The position numbers were made by a program, and so were the translations under genes. Shown here piece after piece: positions 16,434 to 25,051 of a stretch of DNA of 64,000 nucleotides. Every line of letters begins with the position of its first letter. The first letter of the stretch is position 1. This stretch comes from DATJPD01 sp035506575 (GTDB taxonomy: Bacteria > Pseudomonadota > Alphaproteobacteria > CACIAM-22H2): the NCBI GenBank assembly GCA_035506575.1, contig DATJPD010000177.1, positions 1-64,000 of the forward strand, in the 5' to 3' direction. The notes below the pieces were generated by a model. It saw nothing but the letters and a program-made list of their open reading frames with translations, was not told where the DNA came from and did no database searches.

Positions 16434-17378
16434 ATGGCAAGCGTCACAAGCATTGCCGCACCCGGACCCGCGGCCGTGAGCACAGCCGCGCCGGCGTCGG
16501 CTGGCATAATCGACATCGGTGATCCGACCAAGATGCCGGATCACAGCGTGTCGTTTTCGGACGTTTTGTCTACGCTCAATCCGCTGCAGTACATCCCGAT
16601 CATCGGGAGCGTCTACCGGGCGATCACAGGCGATGCGGCACCGCAGGCCGCACAGGTCCTGGGGGGTGCCCTGCTGGGCGGCCCGCTGGGGCTGATCGCA
16701 TCGGCGGCCAGCGCCATCGTCGAGCAATCGACCGGCAAGGACGCCGGCCAGCACGTCATCGCCATGCTCTTGCCGCAAGGCGATGCGCCGCCGGCGACCC
16801 CGCAAAACCAGCGCTATGCAGCGGACACGTCTGCAGCGTCGACGCCTGTCGCCGCCGCACCGGCTGACACGGCGCCCGCGCACCGCACCGCGGACGCAAC
16901 CCCAGCCCCCGCTTCCGCCGGCGTCGCAACGGCGCCCGACGTGGCCTCATCACCGGCCCAACCGCAGCCGGCAGCAGCACCGGCGGGCACACTCGCCGCG
17001 GCGCCGCCCGCGATGTCGCCCCCGGCAGCGGCCGCGATCGGCACGGCAGCACCCGGCCCCGCGAAGCCGGCCGGTGCGGGCTACACGCTCGCCGATTACC
17101 GGAATTTTGCCGGAAGCGGAATGCCGCCGCCGCCGAACGGCAACGTCCAGCGCACGGCCCTGGTCCCGCTTCAGACGACGATCCCGCTGCCAAGCGACGT
17201 CTCGCGGACGCCCGTGGTACCCGTCGCCGTGCAGACTCCCAGCAACGTCGCACCCGCCCCCGCCGCAACGCCCGCGGTCCAGCCTCAGGATACCTGGGTC
17301 TCCCAAGCTATGATGCACGGTCTCGACCGCTATCGGGAGATGATGCGGCAGCAGGAACAGCAGCAGCCAGGAACGTAG
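16434..17378 (+). CDS. Ala/Pro-rich protein of unknown function
   Basis: A 314-residue protein with a strong ribosome-binding site (GAGGAG, 16425-16430) before the ATG. Residues about 28-105 look folded: FSDVLSTLNPLQYIPIIGSV, then a glycine/alanine-rich hydrophobic segment (VLGGALLGGPLGLIASAASA) that could be a glycine-zipper membrane helix. Residues about 115-290 are low-complexity Ala/Pro/Thr, probably disordered. The C-terminus ends in a basic/Gln-rich helix (RYREMMRQQEQQQ). There is no signal peptide. I cannot name its function; a membrane-associated or scaffold role is possible. Confidence 0.7.
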   Translation: MASVTSIAAPGPAAVSTAAPASAGIIDIGDPTKMPDHSVSFSDVLSTLNPLQYIPIIGSVYRAITGDAAPQAAQVLGGALLGGPLGLIASAASAIVEQSTGKDAGQHVIAMLLPQGDAPPATPQNQRYAADTSAASTPVAAAPADTAPAHRTADATPAPASAGVATAPDVASSPAQPQPAAAPAGTLAAAPPAMSPPAAAAIGTAAPGPAKPAGAGYTLADYRNFAGSGMPPPPNGNVQRTALVPLQTTIPLPSDVSRTPVVPVAVQTPSNVAPAPAATPAVQPQDTWVSQAMMHGLDRYREMMRQQEQQQPGT

Positions 17379-17447
17379 GCCGCGTCACGGCCTTGCAGCA
17401 GGTGGGGGCGCAGCGGGTCTTGCCGGCGGGTCGCGGCGTCTCTCATC

Positions 17448-17456
17448 TGCTATAAC
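17448..17456 (+). promoter_or_regulatory. Candidate extended -10 promoter of the GT41 operon
   Basis: TGCTATAAC matches the extended -10 pattern (TGnTATAAT) 46 bases before the ATG at 17502. No convincing -35 at 17-18 bases is present, which is compatible with an extended -10 element. It would serve the five-gene operon to 26182. Confidence 0.35.
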
Positions 17457-17501
17457 TCGGCGAATCGCCCCGAGTGAGGCTCGCAAATCGCCGCCCCTTC
17501 C

Positions 17502-19484
17502 ATGCCGCACCCCGCCTCGCCGACCGCAACCGCCGCGGAGGCGCTATTTCAGCAGGGCATCGAGGCGCACCGCGCCGGCCGCCTCGATGACGCCGAGCGC
17601 CTGTATCGCCAGACTCTCGCGATCGACGCCGGCCACGCGCCGGCACTCGTCCATCTCGGTCTGATCGCACAGGCCCACCGATCACTCGATGCGGCAGAGG
17701 CGCTGCTGAAGCGCGCTCTCGACCTGCAGCCGCGTCTGGCGGAAGCGCATTTCCATCTCGGGAATCTGTATCGCGCCTGCGGGCAAACGGCAGACGCCGA
17801 GCGCTGCTACAGGGCCGCGATCGACTGTGCCCCCTTGTATCTGGAGGCGCACAACAATCTCGGTTATGCGCTGGTCCAGATGGGACGCGCCGAAGACGCG
17901 GCGGAGTGCTTCCGGCGCGCGCTCGCAATCGACCCCGATTACGAAGGGGCGCTGACGAATCTTGGCAATCTCCTGCGCGAGCAGGGCAACGCTGACGACG
18001 CACTCGCCTATTTGCAGGCGGCCGCGACGTTGAAGCCGACCTCCGCGCCCGCTCAGAACAACCTCGGCAACGCGTACAAGGATCTCGGGCGACTGGATGA
18101 GGCGATCGCGAGCTACCGACGCGCCGTCGAGCTTGCCCCGAAGTCGGCCGAGCTGCACAGCAATCTCGGAATCGTCCTGCAGAAGCTCGGCGACATCCCG
18201 GGCGCCATCGTCAGTTTCCGGCACGCGCTGCACCTGCGCCCGAACTCGGCGAACGCCTACCGCAATCTTCTTTCCGCCATGCTGTTCGACCCGGAGACCT
18301 CGCCCGCGGCGCTGTTCGCGGAGCATCGGCGCTTCGGAGCGCTGTTTTCGCGCCCACGCCACGAGACCGGCTGGAGTATCTCGCGTGATCCGGAGCGGCG
18401 GCTGCGCGTAGGCTTCGTGTCGTCCGATTTCCACGACCATCCGGTGGCCCGCAACCTGATGCCCGTCTTGCATCACCTGGACCGGTCGGCATTCGAGGTC
18501 TTTCTCTATTCGGCGAATCCCGCGAGCGACGCCCTCACCGCCCAGATCCGCTCCATGGCCGATGGGTGGCGACAGATCGCCGGCGAGCCCGACGAGGCCG
18601 CCGCCGCCCGCATCCGGGCCGACGGCATAGACATCCTGGTTTTGCTGGCCGGCCGCTTTGACCGCAACCGGCCGCTGATTGCCACCTATCGGCCGGCTCC
18701 CGTTCAGGTGAGCTTCCACGATCCCGCGACGAGCGGCCTCGATTCGATCGATTATCTGCTGAGCGACCGTTTTCTGACGCCGCGGGACACGACCGAGCAG
18801 TTCGTCGAACGGGTGTTCTGCCTGCCGCATTTTTACGTGCATCCCCCGCTCACGTCGGCGCCGCCCGCCGAGGCGCCGGCGTTTCGCAGGAACGGATATG
18901 TGACGTTCGGCTCCTGCAACAAGCCGTCCAAGCTCAATGACGAAGTCTTGCGGATTTGGGCGGAGCTGCTGCGCCGGGTTCCGGACTCGCGACTGCTCCT
19001 CAAATACCGGAATCAGTTCGTATCGCCGGCGGTCCGGGAGCGCGTCATGGCGGCGATGCGCGCGGCCGGCGTCGACCTGGGGCGCGTCCTGATGCAAGGC
19101 GAGAGCGAAAGCTTCGCGCGCCATTTGCGGTCCTACAACGCCATCGACGTCGCCCTGGACCCGTTTCCGTTCACGGGCTCGACGACGAGCTTCGAGGCGC
19201 TGTGGATGGGGGTGCCGGTCGTCACTCTCGCCGGAGAGGTCATGGCCGCGCGATGGACGGCGGCCATGCTGCACGCGCTCGATCTCGACGAACTGGTGGC
19301 GCACAGCCCCGATGAGTATATCGGCCTGGCCGCGCGGATGGCCGGCGACTCCTCTTCGCTGGAGCGGCTGCGTTCGAGCTTGCGCGCCCGCGTCGAAGCA
19401 TCGCCGCTGTGCGATGGAGCCGGTCGCGCCCGCCAGATCGGCCGTTTCCTGCGCGCCGCGTGGCGGCGCTGGTGCCGCGGCTGA
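17502..19484 (+). CDS. TPR-GT41 glycosyltransferase (O-GlcNAc transferase family), GRFD subtype
   Basis: A 660-residue protein. Residues about 11-255 are seven or more tetratricopeptide repeats, for example EAHNNLGYALVQMGRAEDA. The catalytic GT-B region starts near 300 with RRLRVGFVSSDFHDHP, whose His matches OGT His498. It continues with LAGRFDRNRP near 385, CNKPSKLND (Lys equivalent to OGT Lys842, UDP binding) near 470 and the donor loop LDPFPFTGSTTSFEALWMG near 552. The position of the second OGT catalytic His is occupied by GRFD, as in three paralogues here. It should glycosylate Ser/Thr of a TPR-recruited protein, or a glycan. First gene of a plus-strand operon. Confidence 0.88.
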   Translation: MPHPASPTATAAEALFQQGIEAHRAGRLDDAERLYRQTLAIDAGHAPALVHLGLIAQAHRSLDAAEALLKRALDLQPRLAEAHFHLGNLYRACGQTADAERCYRAAIDCAPLYLEAHNNLGYALVQMGRAEDAAECFRRALAIDPDYEGALTNLGNLLREQGNADDALAYLQAAATLKPTSAPAQNNLGNAYKDLGRLDEAIASYRRAVELAPKSAELHSNLGIVLQKLGDIPGAIVSFRHALHLRPNSANAYRNLLSAMLFDPETSPAALFAEHRRFGALFSRPRHETGWSISRDPERRLRVGFVSSDFHDHPVARNLMPVLHHLDRSAFEVFLYSANPASDALTAQIRSMADGWRQIAGEPDEAAAARIRADGIDILVLLAGRFDRNRPLIATYRPAPVQVSFHDPATSGLDSIDYLLSDRFLTPRDTTEQFVERVFCLPHFYVHPPLTSAPPAEAPAFRRNGYVTFGSCNKPSKLNDEVLRIWAELLRRVPDSRLLLKYRNQFVSPAVRERVMAAMRAAGVDLGRVLMQGESESFARHLRSYNAIDVALDPFPFTGSTTSFEALWMGVPVVTLAGEVMAARWTAAMLHALDLDELVAHSPDEYIGLAARMAGDSSSLERLRSSLRARVEASPLCDGAGRARQIGRFLRAAWRRWCRG

Positions 19485-21154
19485 TGGACCAGGTCGTCCA
19501 GCAGGCGCAGCGCCTGATCGCGGCCGGCCGGCGGACCGAGGCCATCGGCGCCCTGGTCGGCGGGCTCGCAGAGCGGCGCGGCGGGGCCGATGCCGCGCGG
19601 TGGCTGGCGCGACTGCTGGGGGCTTATCGGCTCGAACCGTCGCCCACAGTCGAGGCCGCGATCCGGGTGGCCAGCGAGTTCGAGGAGGTCGACCTGCAGC
19701 CGCTGGTGCGCTCGGTGGTCGATTGTTTGCTGGCGAAGCCGCAATGGAAGCCGTTGACAGCGGCGAGCGATGACGATCTCCGCCGGCGCATCGCCACGTG
19801 CCTGGACGCGGGAGGGATCGCACCGTTCGACGATCCTCTCCTGCGAAAGATCCTGGTGCGCGGGGTCTGCCACGATGTGCCGCTCGAGCGCATCCTGCTG
19901 GCACTCCGGGCCAGCCTCGCGAGCCGCGCGCCCGAGACGCTTCCCTCCGGCTGGCAGGACGTGGCGCACGGGTTGGCCTGTCAGGCCGCGAACAACGAAT
20001 ATGCCTGGCCGGCCGAGCCGGCGGAGGAGCATGCGGTCGAGCGGCTGGTCGAGCGGATCGCCGGTGCTGCTTCGCCCGACGATTCGGACGTCCTGCGGGC
20101 GGCCATGTATCGCGCGCCCGCGACCCTCCCCGGATTCCCTCTTTGGCGGTCTCGCCTGACCAGTCCCGCGGTGCGCGCTGTCCTTGCCGCGACGGAGGGA
20201 GACAGCGGAACCCCCAGCCAGTCCATCCGCAAGCTGGGTCGTGCGCAGGGCAGCGGATCGCAGCGCGTGCAGACGCAGTACGAAGAAAGCCCTTATCCGC
20301 GATGGCTCGCCCTCAACCCGCCGCTGGCGGGAGAGCGGCGCGCGCGGCTACTGGCGCGCTGTCTGCCCGCCGATCGCGCGCGGTTCGAGGGCCCGATCGA
20401 TGTCCTGATCGCGGGCTGCGGCACCGGCCGCCAGGCGATCACCGCCGCCTTGGGTTACGGCCAGCCGCTCCGCCTCACCGCGGTCGACTTGAGTGCCGCC
20501 AGTCTCGCCTACGCCGCGCGCATGGCGCGCCGCTATGGCACCGTGCCCATAGAGTTCGTGCAGCTCGATCTGCTGGACGCCGACCGGCTGGACCGCGACT
20601 TCGACGTCATCGAGGCGATCGGGGTCCTCCATCACCTGGCCGATCCCATGGCCGGCTGGCGCGCCTTGGCCCGGCGCCTGAAGCCCGGCGGGCTGATGAA
20701 TGTGGCACTCTACAGCGAACGCGGCCGGCAGGACGTCGTGGCCGCGCGGCGCGCCATCGCAGCGCTTGCCATCGAGCCCACGCCCGAGGGGATACGGCGG
20801 CTCCGGCGGCTCGTTCTCGATGCGCCCGCCGACGCACAGGACTGGCGGACAACCGTCCGGCGCTTTACGGACTTCTTCACCCTGAGTGGCTGCCGCGACC
20901 TTCTGTTCAACGTGCTGGAGCACCGGTTCACGCCGCTGGCCGTCCACTCGATGCTAGCCGAGCTCGGCCTCGAGCTCGTGAGCGTCGACGTGCCGGCGGC
21001 CACCTTGGCCAGATATCGCGCCCGTTTTTCCGGGGATCCGGCGGGACTGGACCTGCGACTGTGGGATCAATTCGAGGTCGACAACCCAACCCTTTTTTCA
21101 GGCATGATCGGGCTTTGGTGCCGCAACCGCACGTCGTCGAGCGAAAGGACCTAG
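19484..21154 (+). CDS. Two-part protein: uncharacterised helical N-domain plus class I methyltransferase
   Basis: A 556-residue protein starting at ATG 19484, overlapping the GT41 stop by one base (TGATG). Residues 1 to about 255 are helical and match nothing I know, with a possible degenerate repeat feel (VQQAQRLIAAGRRTEAIGAL at the start). From about 263 comes YEESPYPRWLALNPP, then SAM motif I DVLIAGCGTGRQA near 306, LTAVDLSAASL and GVLHHLADP near 383. The same methyltransferase type occurs at 43201. Position inside a GT41 operon suggests it methylates the same target protein or the added sugar. Confidence 0.8.
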   Translation: MDQVVQQAQRLIAAGRRTEAIGALVGGLAERRGGADAARWLARLLGAYRLEPSPTVEAAIRVASEFEEVDLQPLVRSVVDCLLAKPQWKPLTAASDDDLRRRIATCLDAGGIAPFDDPLLRKILVRGVCHDVPLERILLALRASLASRAPETLPSGWQDVAHGLACQAANNEYAWPAEPAEEHAVERLVERIAGAASPDDSDVLRAAMYRAPATLPGFPLWRSRLTSPAVRAVLAATEGDSGTPSQSIRKLGRAQGSGSQRVQTQYEESPYPRWLALNPPLAGERRARLLARCLPADRARFEGPIDVLIAGCGTGRQAITAALGYGQPLRLTAVDLSAASLAYAARMARRYGTVPIEFVQLDLLDADRLDRDFDVIEAIGVLHHLADPMAGWRALARRLKPGGLMNVALYSERGRQDVVAARRAIAALAIEPTPEGIRRLRRLVLDAPADAQDWRTTVRRFTDFFTLSGCRDLLFNVLEHRFTPLAVHSMLAELGLELVSVDVPAATLARYRARFSGDPAGLDLRLWDQFEVDNPTLFSGMIGLWCRNRTSSSERT

Positions 21155-21160
21155 CCCCGT

Positions 21161-22936
21161 ATGTCGGATCTGCAGGACAGGCTGGCACGCGCGGTGTCGC
21201 AGATCGGGGCCGGGCAGCTCGGCGAAGCGGAGGCCCTGTTCCGCGACGTGCTTCGAGAGGAGCCGTCGAATGCGGATGCGCTGCACTTCCTCGGGGTCAT
21301 TCTGGGGCAGCGCGGCGAAACGGCCGCCGCGATCGACAGCATCCGGCGGGCGGTCGAGCTCCGGCCCAACGCGCCCGCCTTCCACAACAACCTCGGCAAG
21401 GCGCTGGAAAGCGCCGGCGACCTGACGGGCGCCGTTCGAAGCTATCGCCGCGCCGTGGAGCTGGCTCCTGCCTATGCTGGCGCATCGTTCAATCTCGGCA
21501 CCGCCCTCATGGCGCGCGGCGACGTCAAAGGGGCCGAGGAGTCGCTGCGGCACGTGCTCGCGATCGAACCGCAGCACCGGGGCGCGCGCCGCAACCTCGC
21601 TGCCACGCTGATGCGGCAAGGCCGCTGCCATGAGGGCGTGGGTCTGCTCGACGGCCTGGCGGCCGAACCTCCGGCCGATGTGGAGCTTTACCGCACGTTC
21701 ATCACGGCCATCCTGTACGACCCCGAGCTGGACGAAGACGCCAAGTTCGCCGTGCATCGGCGCTTCGAAGCCGCATGCGCCTCACCGCATTACGGCGTGG
21801 CCGAGCCGTTTCGGAACAGCCCCGATCCGGGGCGCAGGATCCGCATCGGCTGGCTGTCGTCGGATTTCCGCGATCATCCGCTCGCTTGGAATCTCATGCC
21901 GATCTTCGGCGGCCTCGATCGGGGCCGCTTCGCCATGACCTGCTACGCGGACGTGATCTCGCCGGACGAAACGACGGCGTGGTTCCGCGAGCGCGCCGAC
22001 GGCTGGCACGACATCAAAGGCATCACCGATCGCAGCGTGGCGGCCCTTGTTCGAGACGATGTCATTGATGTGCTGGTGATCCTGGGAGGCCGCTTCGATC
22101 GCAACCGGCCGCTCGTCGCGGCCTTCCGGCCGGCACCCGTCCAGGTGAGTCTGTTCGATGCCGCCACCAGCGGCATGACAACTGTCGATTACCTGATCTC
22201 CGACTGGGACATGGTGCCGGCCAAGCCTCGGGAGCGCTTCACCGAGCGGGTGCTTCACTTGCCAAGCTTCTACGTCCACCCGCAGATCGAGGACGCGCCG
22301 GATGTGGTCCCGCGGCCGATTTCACCCCGCGGCGAAGTCACGTTTGCGAGCTTCAATAATCCGAGCAAGCTCAACGACCGCGTGCTCCAGCTGTGGGCCC
22401 GCATCCTGCGGGCGGTCCCGAACTCCCGGCTGCTGCTAAAATACTCCAATGATGTTTTGCCTATTCGGCCGCGCCTCGAAGGGCTGCTGGCCGCCGAATC
22501 CATCGGTCGTGAGCGGCTGCACATCGCCGGGCGCGACGAGCGTCGCACCAGCCACCTGGCAGCTTATGCCGAGGTCGACGTGGCACTCGACCCGTTTCCA
22601 TTCAATGGATCGACCGCCACATTCGAAGCGCTGTGGATGGGCGTCCCGGTCGTGACCCTCGAAGGATCGAGCGTCATGTCGCGCTGGGCCGCATCGCTGC
22701 TCCGCCATGCCGGGTACGGCGATCTCGTCGCCCGCTCGCTCGACGACTACGTGGCGCTCGCAGCACGGCTGGCCTCCGATCCGGCTTACCTCGCGCGGAC
22801 CAGCGCTGCCCTGCGCGAGCGGGTGCGGCAGTCTTCGTTATGTGACGGACCGCGCGCGGCGCGGTACTTCGGCCGGGCGATGCGGGCGGTCTGGCGCCGA
22901 TGGTGTGCTGCGCAAGCGGCGGCGCGGCCGTCCTGA
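21161..22936 (+). CDS. TPR-GT41 glycosyltransferase, GRFD subtype
   Basis: A 591-residue protein 6 bases downstream of the methyltransferase. Residues about 5-165 hold four to five TPRs (NADALHFLGVILGQRGETAA, PAFHNNLGKALESAGDLTGA). The catalytic region begins near 226 with RRIRIGWLSSDFRDHP, then LGGRFDRNRP, FNNPSKLND (UDP-binding Lys) and LDPFPFNGSTATFEALWMG near 477. Its TPR block closely resembles that of the next gene, whereas the catalytic half belongs with 17502, 29926 and 31782. Predicted cytoplasmic protein O-glycosyltransferase; donor unknown. Confidence 0.88.
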   Translation: MSDLQDRLARAVSQIGAGQLGEAEALFRDVLREEPSNADALHFLGVILGQRGETAAAIDSIRRAVELRPNAPAFHNNLGKALESAGDLTGAVRSYRRAVELAPAYAGASFNLGTALMARGDVKGAEESLRHVLAIEPQHRGARRNLAATLMRQGRCHEGVGLLDGLAAEPPADVELYRTFITAILYDPELDEDAKFAVHRRFEAACASPHYGVAEPFRNSPDPGRRIRIGWLSSDFRDHPLAWNLMPIFGGLDRGRFAMTCYADVISPDETTAWFRERADGWHDIKGITDRSVAALVRDDVIDVLVILGGRFDRNRPLVAAFRPAPVQVSLFDAATSGMTTVDYLISDWDMVPAKPRERFTERVLHLPSFYVHPQIEDAPDVVPRPISPRGEVTFASFNNPSKLNDRVLQLWARILRAVPNSRLLLKYSNDVLPIRPRLEGLLAAESIGRERLHIAGRDERRTSHLAAYAEVDVALDPFPFNGSTATFEALWMGVPVVTLEGSSVMSRWAASLLRHAGYGDLVARSLDDYVALAARLASDPAYLARTSAALRERVRQSSLCDGPRAARYFGRAMRAVWRRWCAAQAAARPS

Positions 22937-22942
22937 GCGACC

Positions 22943-25030
22943 ATGGCGGATGTGCAGAAAAGCCTCGAGCTTGGGCTCGCGCACCAGCGGGCCGGCCGGC
23001 TTGCCGATGCCGAAGCGCTCTACCGGCAGGTCCTGCGGGAGCAGCCGGACAACGCCGACGCGCTGCATTTCCTGGGCGTCGTTTTCGCCCAGCGCGGCGA
23101 TCCCGCGGCTGCGGTCGACACGCTTCGGCAGGCGGTGGCGCTCCGGCCGGACGCTCCCGCCTTCCACGGCAACCTGGGCAAGGCTCTTGCGGAGACGGGG
23201 AACTTCGACGGAGCGGTTGCGAGCCTGCGCCGGGCGCTCGAGCTGGCACCCGGCTATCGCGTGGCGCTGCTGCGGCTCGGAGACGTGCTGGCGCGCGCCG
23301 GCCGGCCGAACGACGCCGTCGCACTGTATCAGGCGGCTTTGCGCGAATCGCCCGGCGACGCGGAGGTCGTGTCCGCCCTCGGGGGAGTTCTGCGCGAGCT
23401 CGGACGCCATGCGGAGGCGGCCGAGCTGCTGTCGCCGATCATCGATCGATATCCGGAATACCCGCAGCTGGCCAACGACCTGGCCGTGAGTCTGCAGGCG
23501 CTCGAACGGTACGACGAAGCGGTCGCCGTCTGGAAGGCGCTCATCGAGCGCTCGCCGCAGTACTACCTCTCCTACCTCAATCTGGCGAGCGAGTACGCGA
23601 ACGATGGCGACCGGGACCAGGCGATGGCGACCTACAGCGCAGCGCTGCGCGTCCGGCCGGAGCCCGCGGTCGAGCTGCGCCGGGCCGTCACGGTGTCGCC
23701 GCTGCCGGCCTCGAACGCCGAAATCCGCGCCACCCGCGACGAGATGATGGGCAGGCTCCAGGCGCTCCTGGCGAGGCCGCCGGTCATCGAAGATCCTTTG
23801 GGCCAGGTCAACCTCACGTCGTTTTTCCTTGCCTATCACGGGATGGACGATCGGCCGTTGAACGAGGCGATCGCGCAGCTCTATCTCAAGTCGTGCCTGT
23901 CGCTGGCGTACGTGGCACCGCATTGCCGGGGCGGCGCGAGGCGCGCAAGCCGGCGGCTGCGGGTCGGCCTCGTGTCCACGTACTTTCACGGCCATACGAT
24001 TGGCCAGCTCAATCGCGGTCTGGTCGAGACGATCGACCGCACGCGGATCGAGCTGTTCGTGTTCTATACGCCCTTTCTGTCGCCGCGGCCGGCGCAGGAT
24101 CCGGTACGCGACGCGTTCCTCGCAAGCCCGGAGCACGCGATCGCCCTGCCCTTCGACCTGCCCCAGGCGCGCGAGATAATCGCAGCGGCGGAGCTGGACG
24201 TTCTCTATTACACGGATGTCGGGATGGCGGCCTTCACCTACTACCTGGCGTTCTCGCGCCTAGCTCGGGTGCAATGCGTCGCGTGGGGCCATCCGGATAC
24301 GACCGGCATCCCGACCCTGGACTATTTCGCATCCTGCGGCGCCATGGAGCCGGCCGGCGGCGAGCGTCATTATTCCGAACGCCTGGCACGCCTGCCGGGC
24401 ACCACGCTGTTCTATCACCGGCCCGAGGCGCCATCGGCCATCACCCGCGAGCGCCTGGGTCTGCCGGCGGGGAGGCTTTATGTGTGTCCGCAAAGCCTGT
24501 TCAAATTTCATCCCGATTTCGACGCTGCTCTGATCGACATCTTGCATCGCGACCGCGACGGGTGGCTGATCCTGGTGGATCAGCACCGACCAAGATATCG
24601 CGAGAGACTGCAGCGGCGGCTTTCGGCGTCGGGCGGCGACGATGTCATCGGACGGATCAGGTACCTGCCGGCGCTGCCGCGCGCCGAGTTCATCGGGCTG
24701 ATGCGCGCCGCCGACGTGATGCTCGATCCGTTCCACTTCAGCGGCGGGAATACCAGCCTCGAAGCCCTGTCGGTGGGGACGCCGATCGTGACCTGGCCCG
24801 GTGAATTCATGCGGGGCCGCCATACCTTCGGGTTCTATCGCCTGATGGGCATCGAAGACTGCGTGGTGCCCGATCAGGCCGCTTATGCCGAGACGGCGGT
24901 GGAGATCGCGGCAGCTCCCGGGCGGCGGACCGAGCTCGCTCAATCAATTGCCGACAAAAGCGCTGTGCTGTTTGAGGATAAAGCCTCGATTCGGGCACTC
25001 GAGAACTGGTTGATCCGTGTCGCCGGCTGA
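22943..25030 (+). CDS. TPR-GT41-like glycosyltransferase, FSGGNTSLEAL subtype
   Basis: A 695-residue protein 6 bases after its neighbour. TPRs occupy roughly residues 3-250. The catalytic region starts near 337 with RRLRVGLVSTYFHGHTIGQL (conserved His), then VLYYTDVGMAAFTYYLAFSR, VQCVAWGHPDTTG, PQSLFKFHPDF (possible UDP-binding Lys) and LDPFHFSGGNTSLEALSVG near 596. This catalytic type is clearly different from the other six in the window, so donor or acceptor may differ. The TPR start, DVQKSLELGLAHQRAGRLAD, mirrors 21161. Confidence 0.85.
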   Translation: MADVQKSLELGLAHQRAGRLADAEALYRQVLREQPDNADALHFLGVVFAQRGDPAAAVDTLRQAVALRPDAPAFHGNLGKALAETGNFDGAVASLRRALELAPGYRVALLRLGDVLARAGRPNDAVALYQAALRESPGDAEVVSALGGVLRELGRHAEAAELLSPIIDRYPEYPQLANDLAVSLQALERYDEAVAVWKALIERSPQYYLSYLNLASEYANDGDRDQAMATYSAALRVRPEPAVELRRAVTVSPLPASNAEIRATRDEMMGRLQALLARPPVIEDPLGQVNLTSFFLAYHGMDDRPLNEAIAQLYLKSCLSLAYVAPHCRGGARRASRRLRVGLVSTYFHGHTIGQLNRGLVETIDRTRIELFVFYTPFLSPRPAQDPVRDAFLASPEHAIALPFDLPQAREIIAAAELDVLYYTDVGMAAFTYYLAFSRLARVQCVAWGHPDTTGIPTLDYFASCGAMEPAGGERHYSERLARLPGTTLFYHRPEAPSAITRERLGLPAGRLYVCPQSLFKFHPDFDAALIDILHRDRDGWLILVDQHRPRYRERLQRRLSASGGDDVIGRIRYLPALPRAEFIGLMRAADVMLDPFHFSGGNTSLEALSVGTPIVTWPGEFMRGRHTFGFYRLMGIEDCVVPDQAAYAETAVEIAAAPGRRTELAQSIADKSAVLFEDKASIRALENWLIRVAG

Positions 25031-25051
25031 CATCGCTGGGAAGAGACGGCC

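Noticed and set aside
19798..21633. A 611-codon open frame across the methyltransferase and the next GT41 gene
   Set aside because: Its composition is typical of a shifted frame in GC-rich DNA (Arg/Gly/Pro/Ala runs), while the other frame encodes clear domains.
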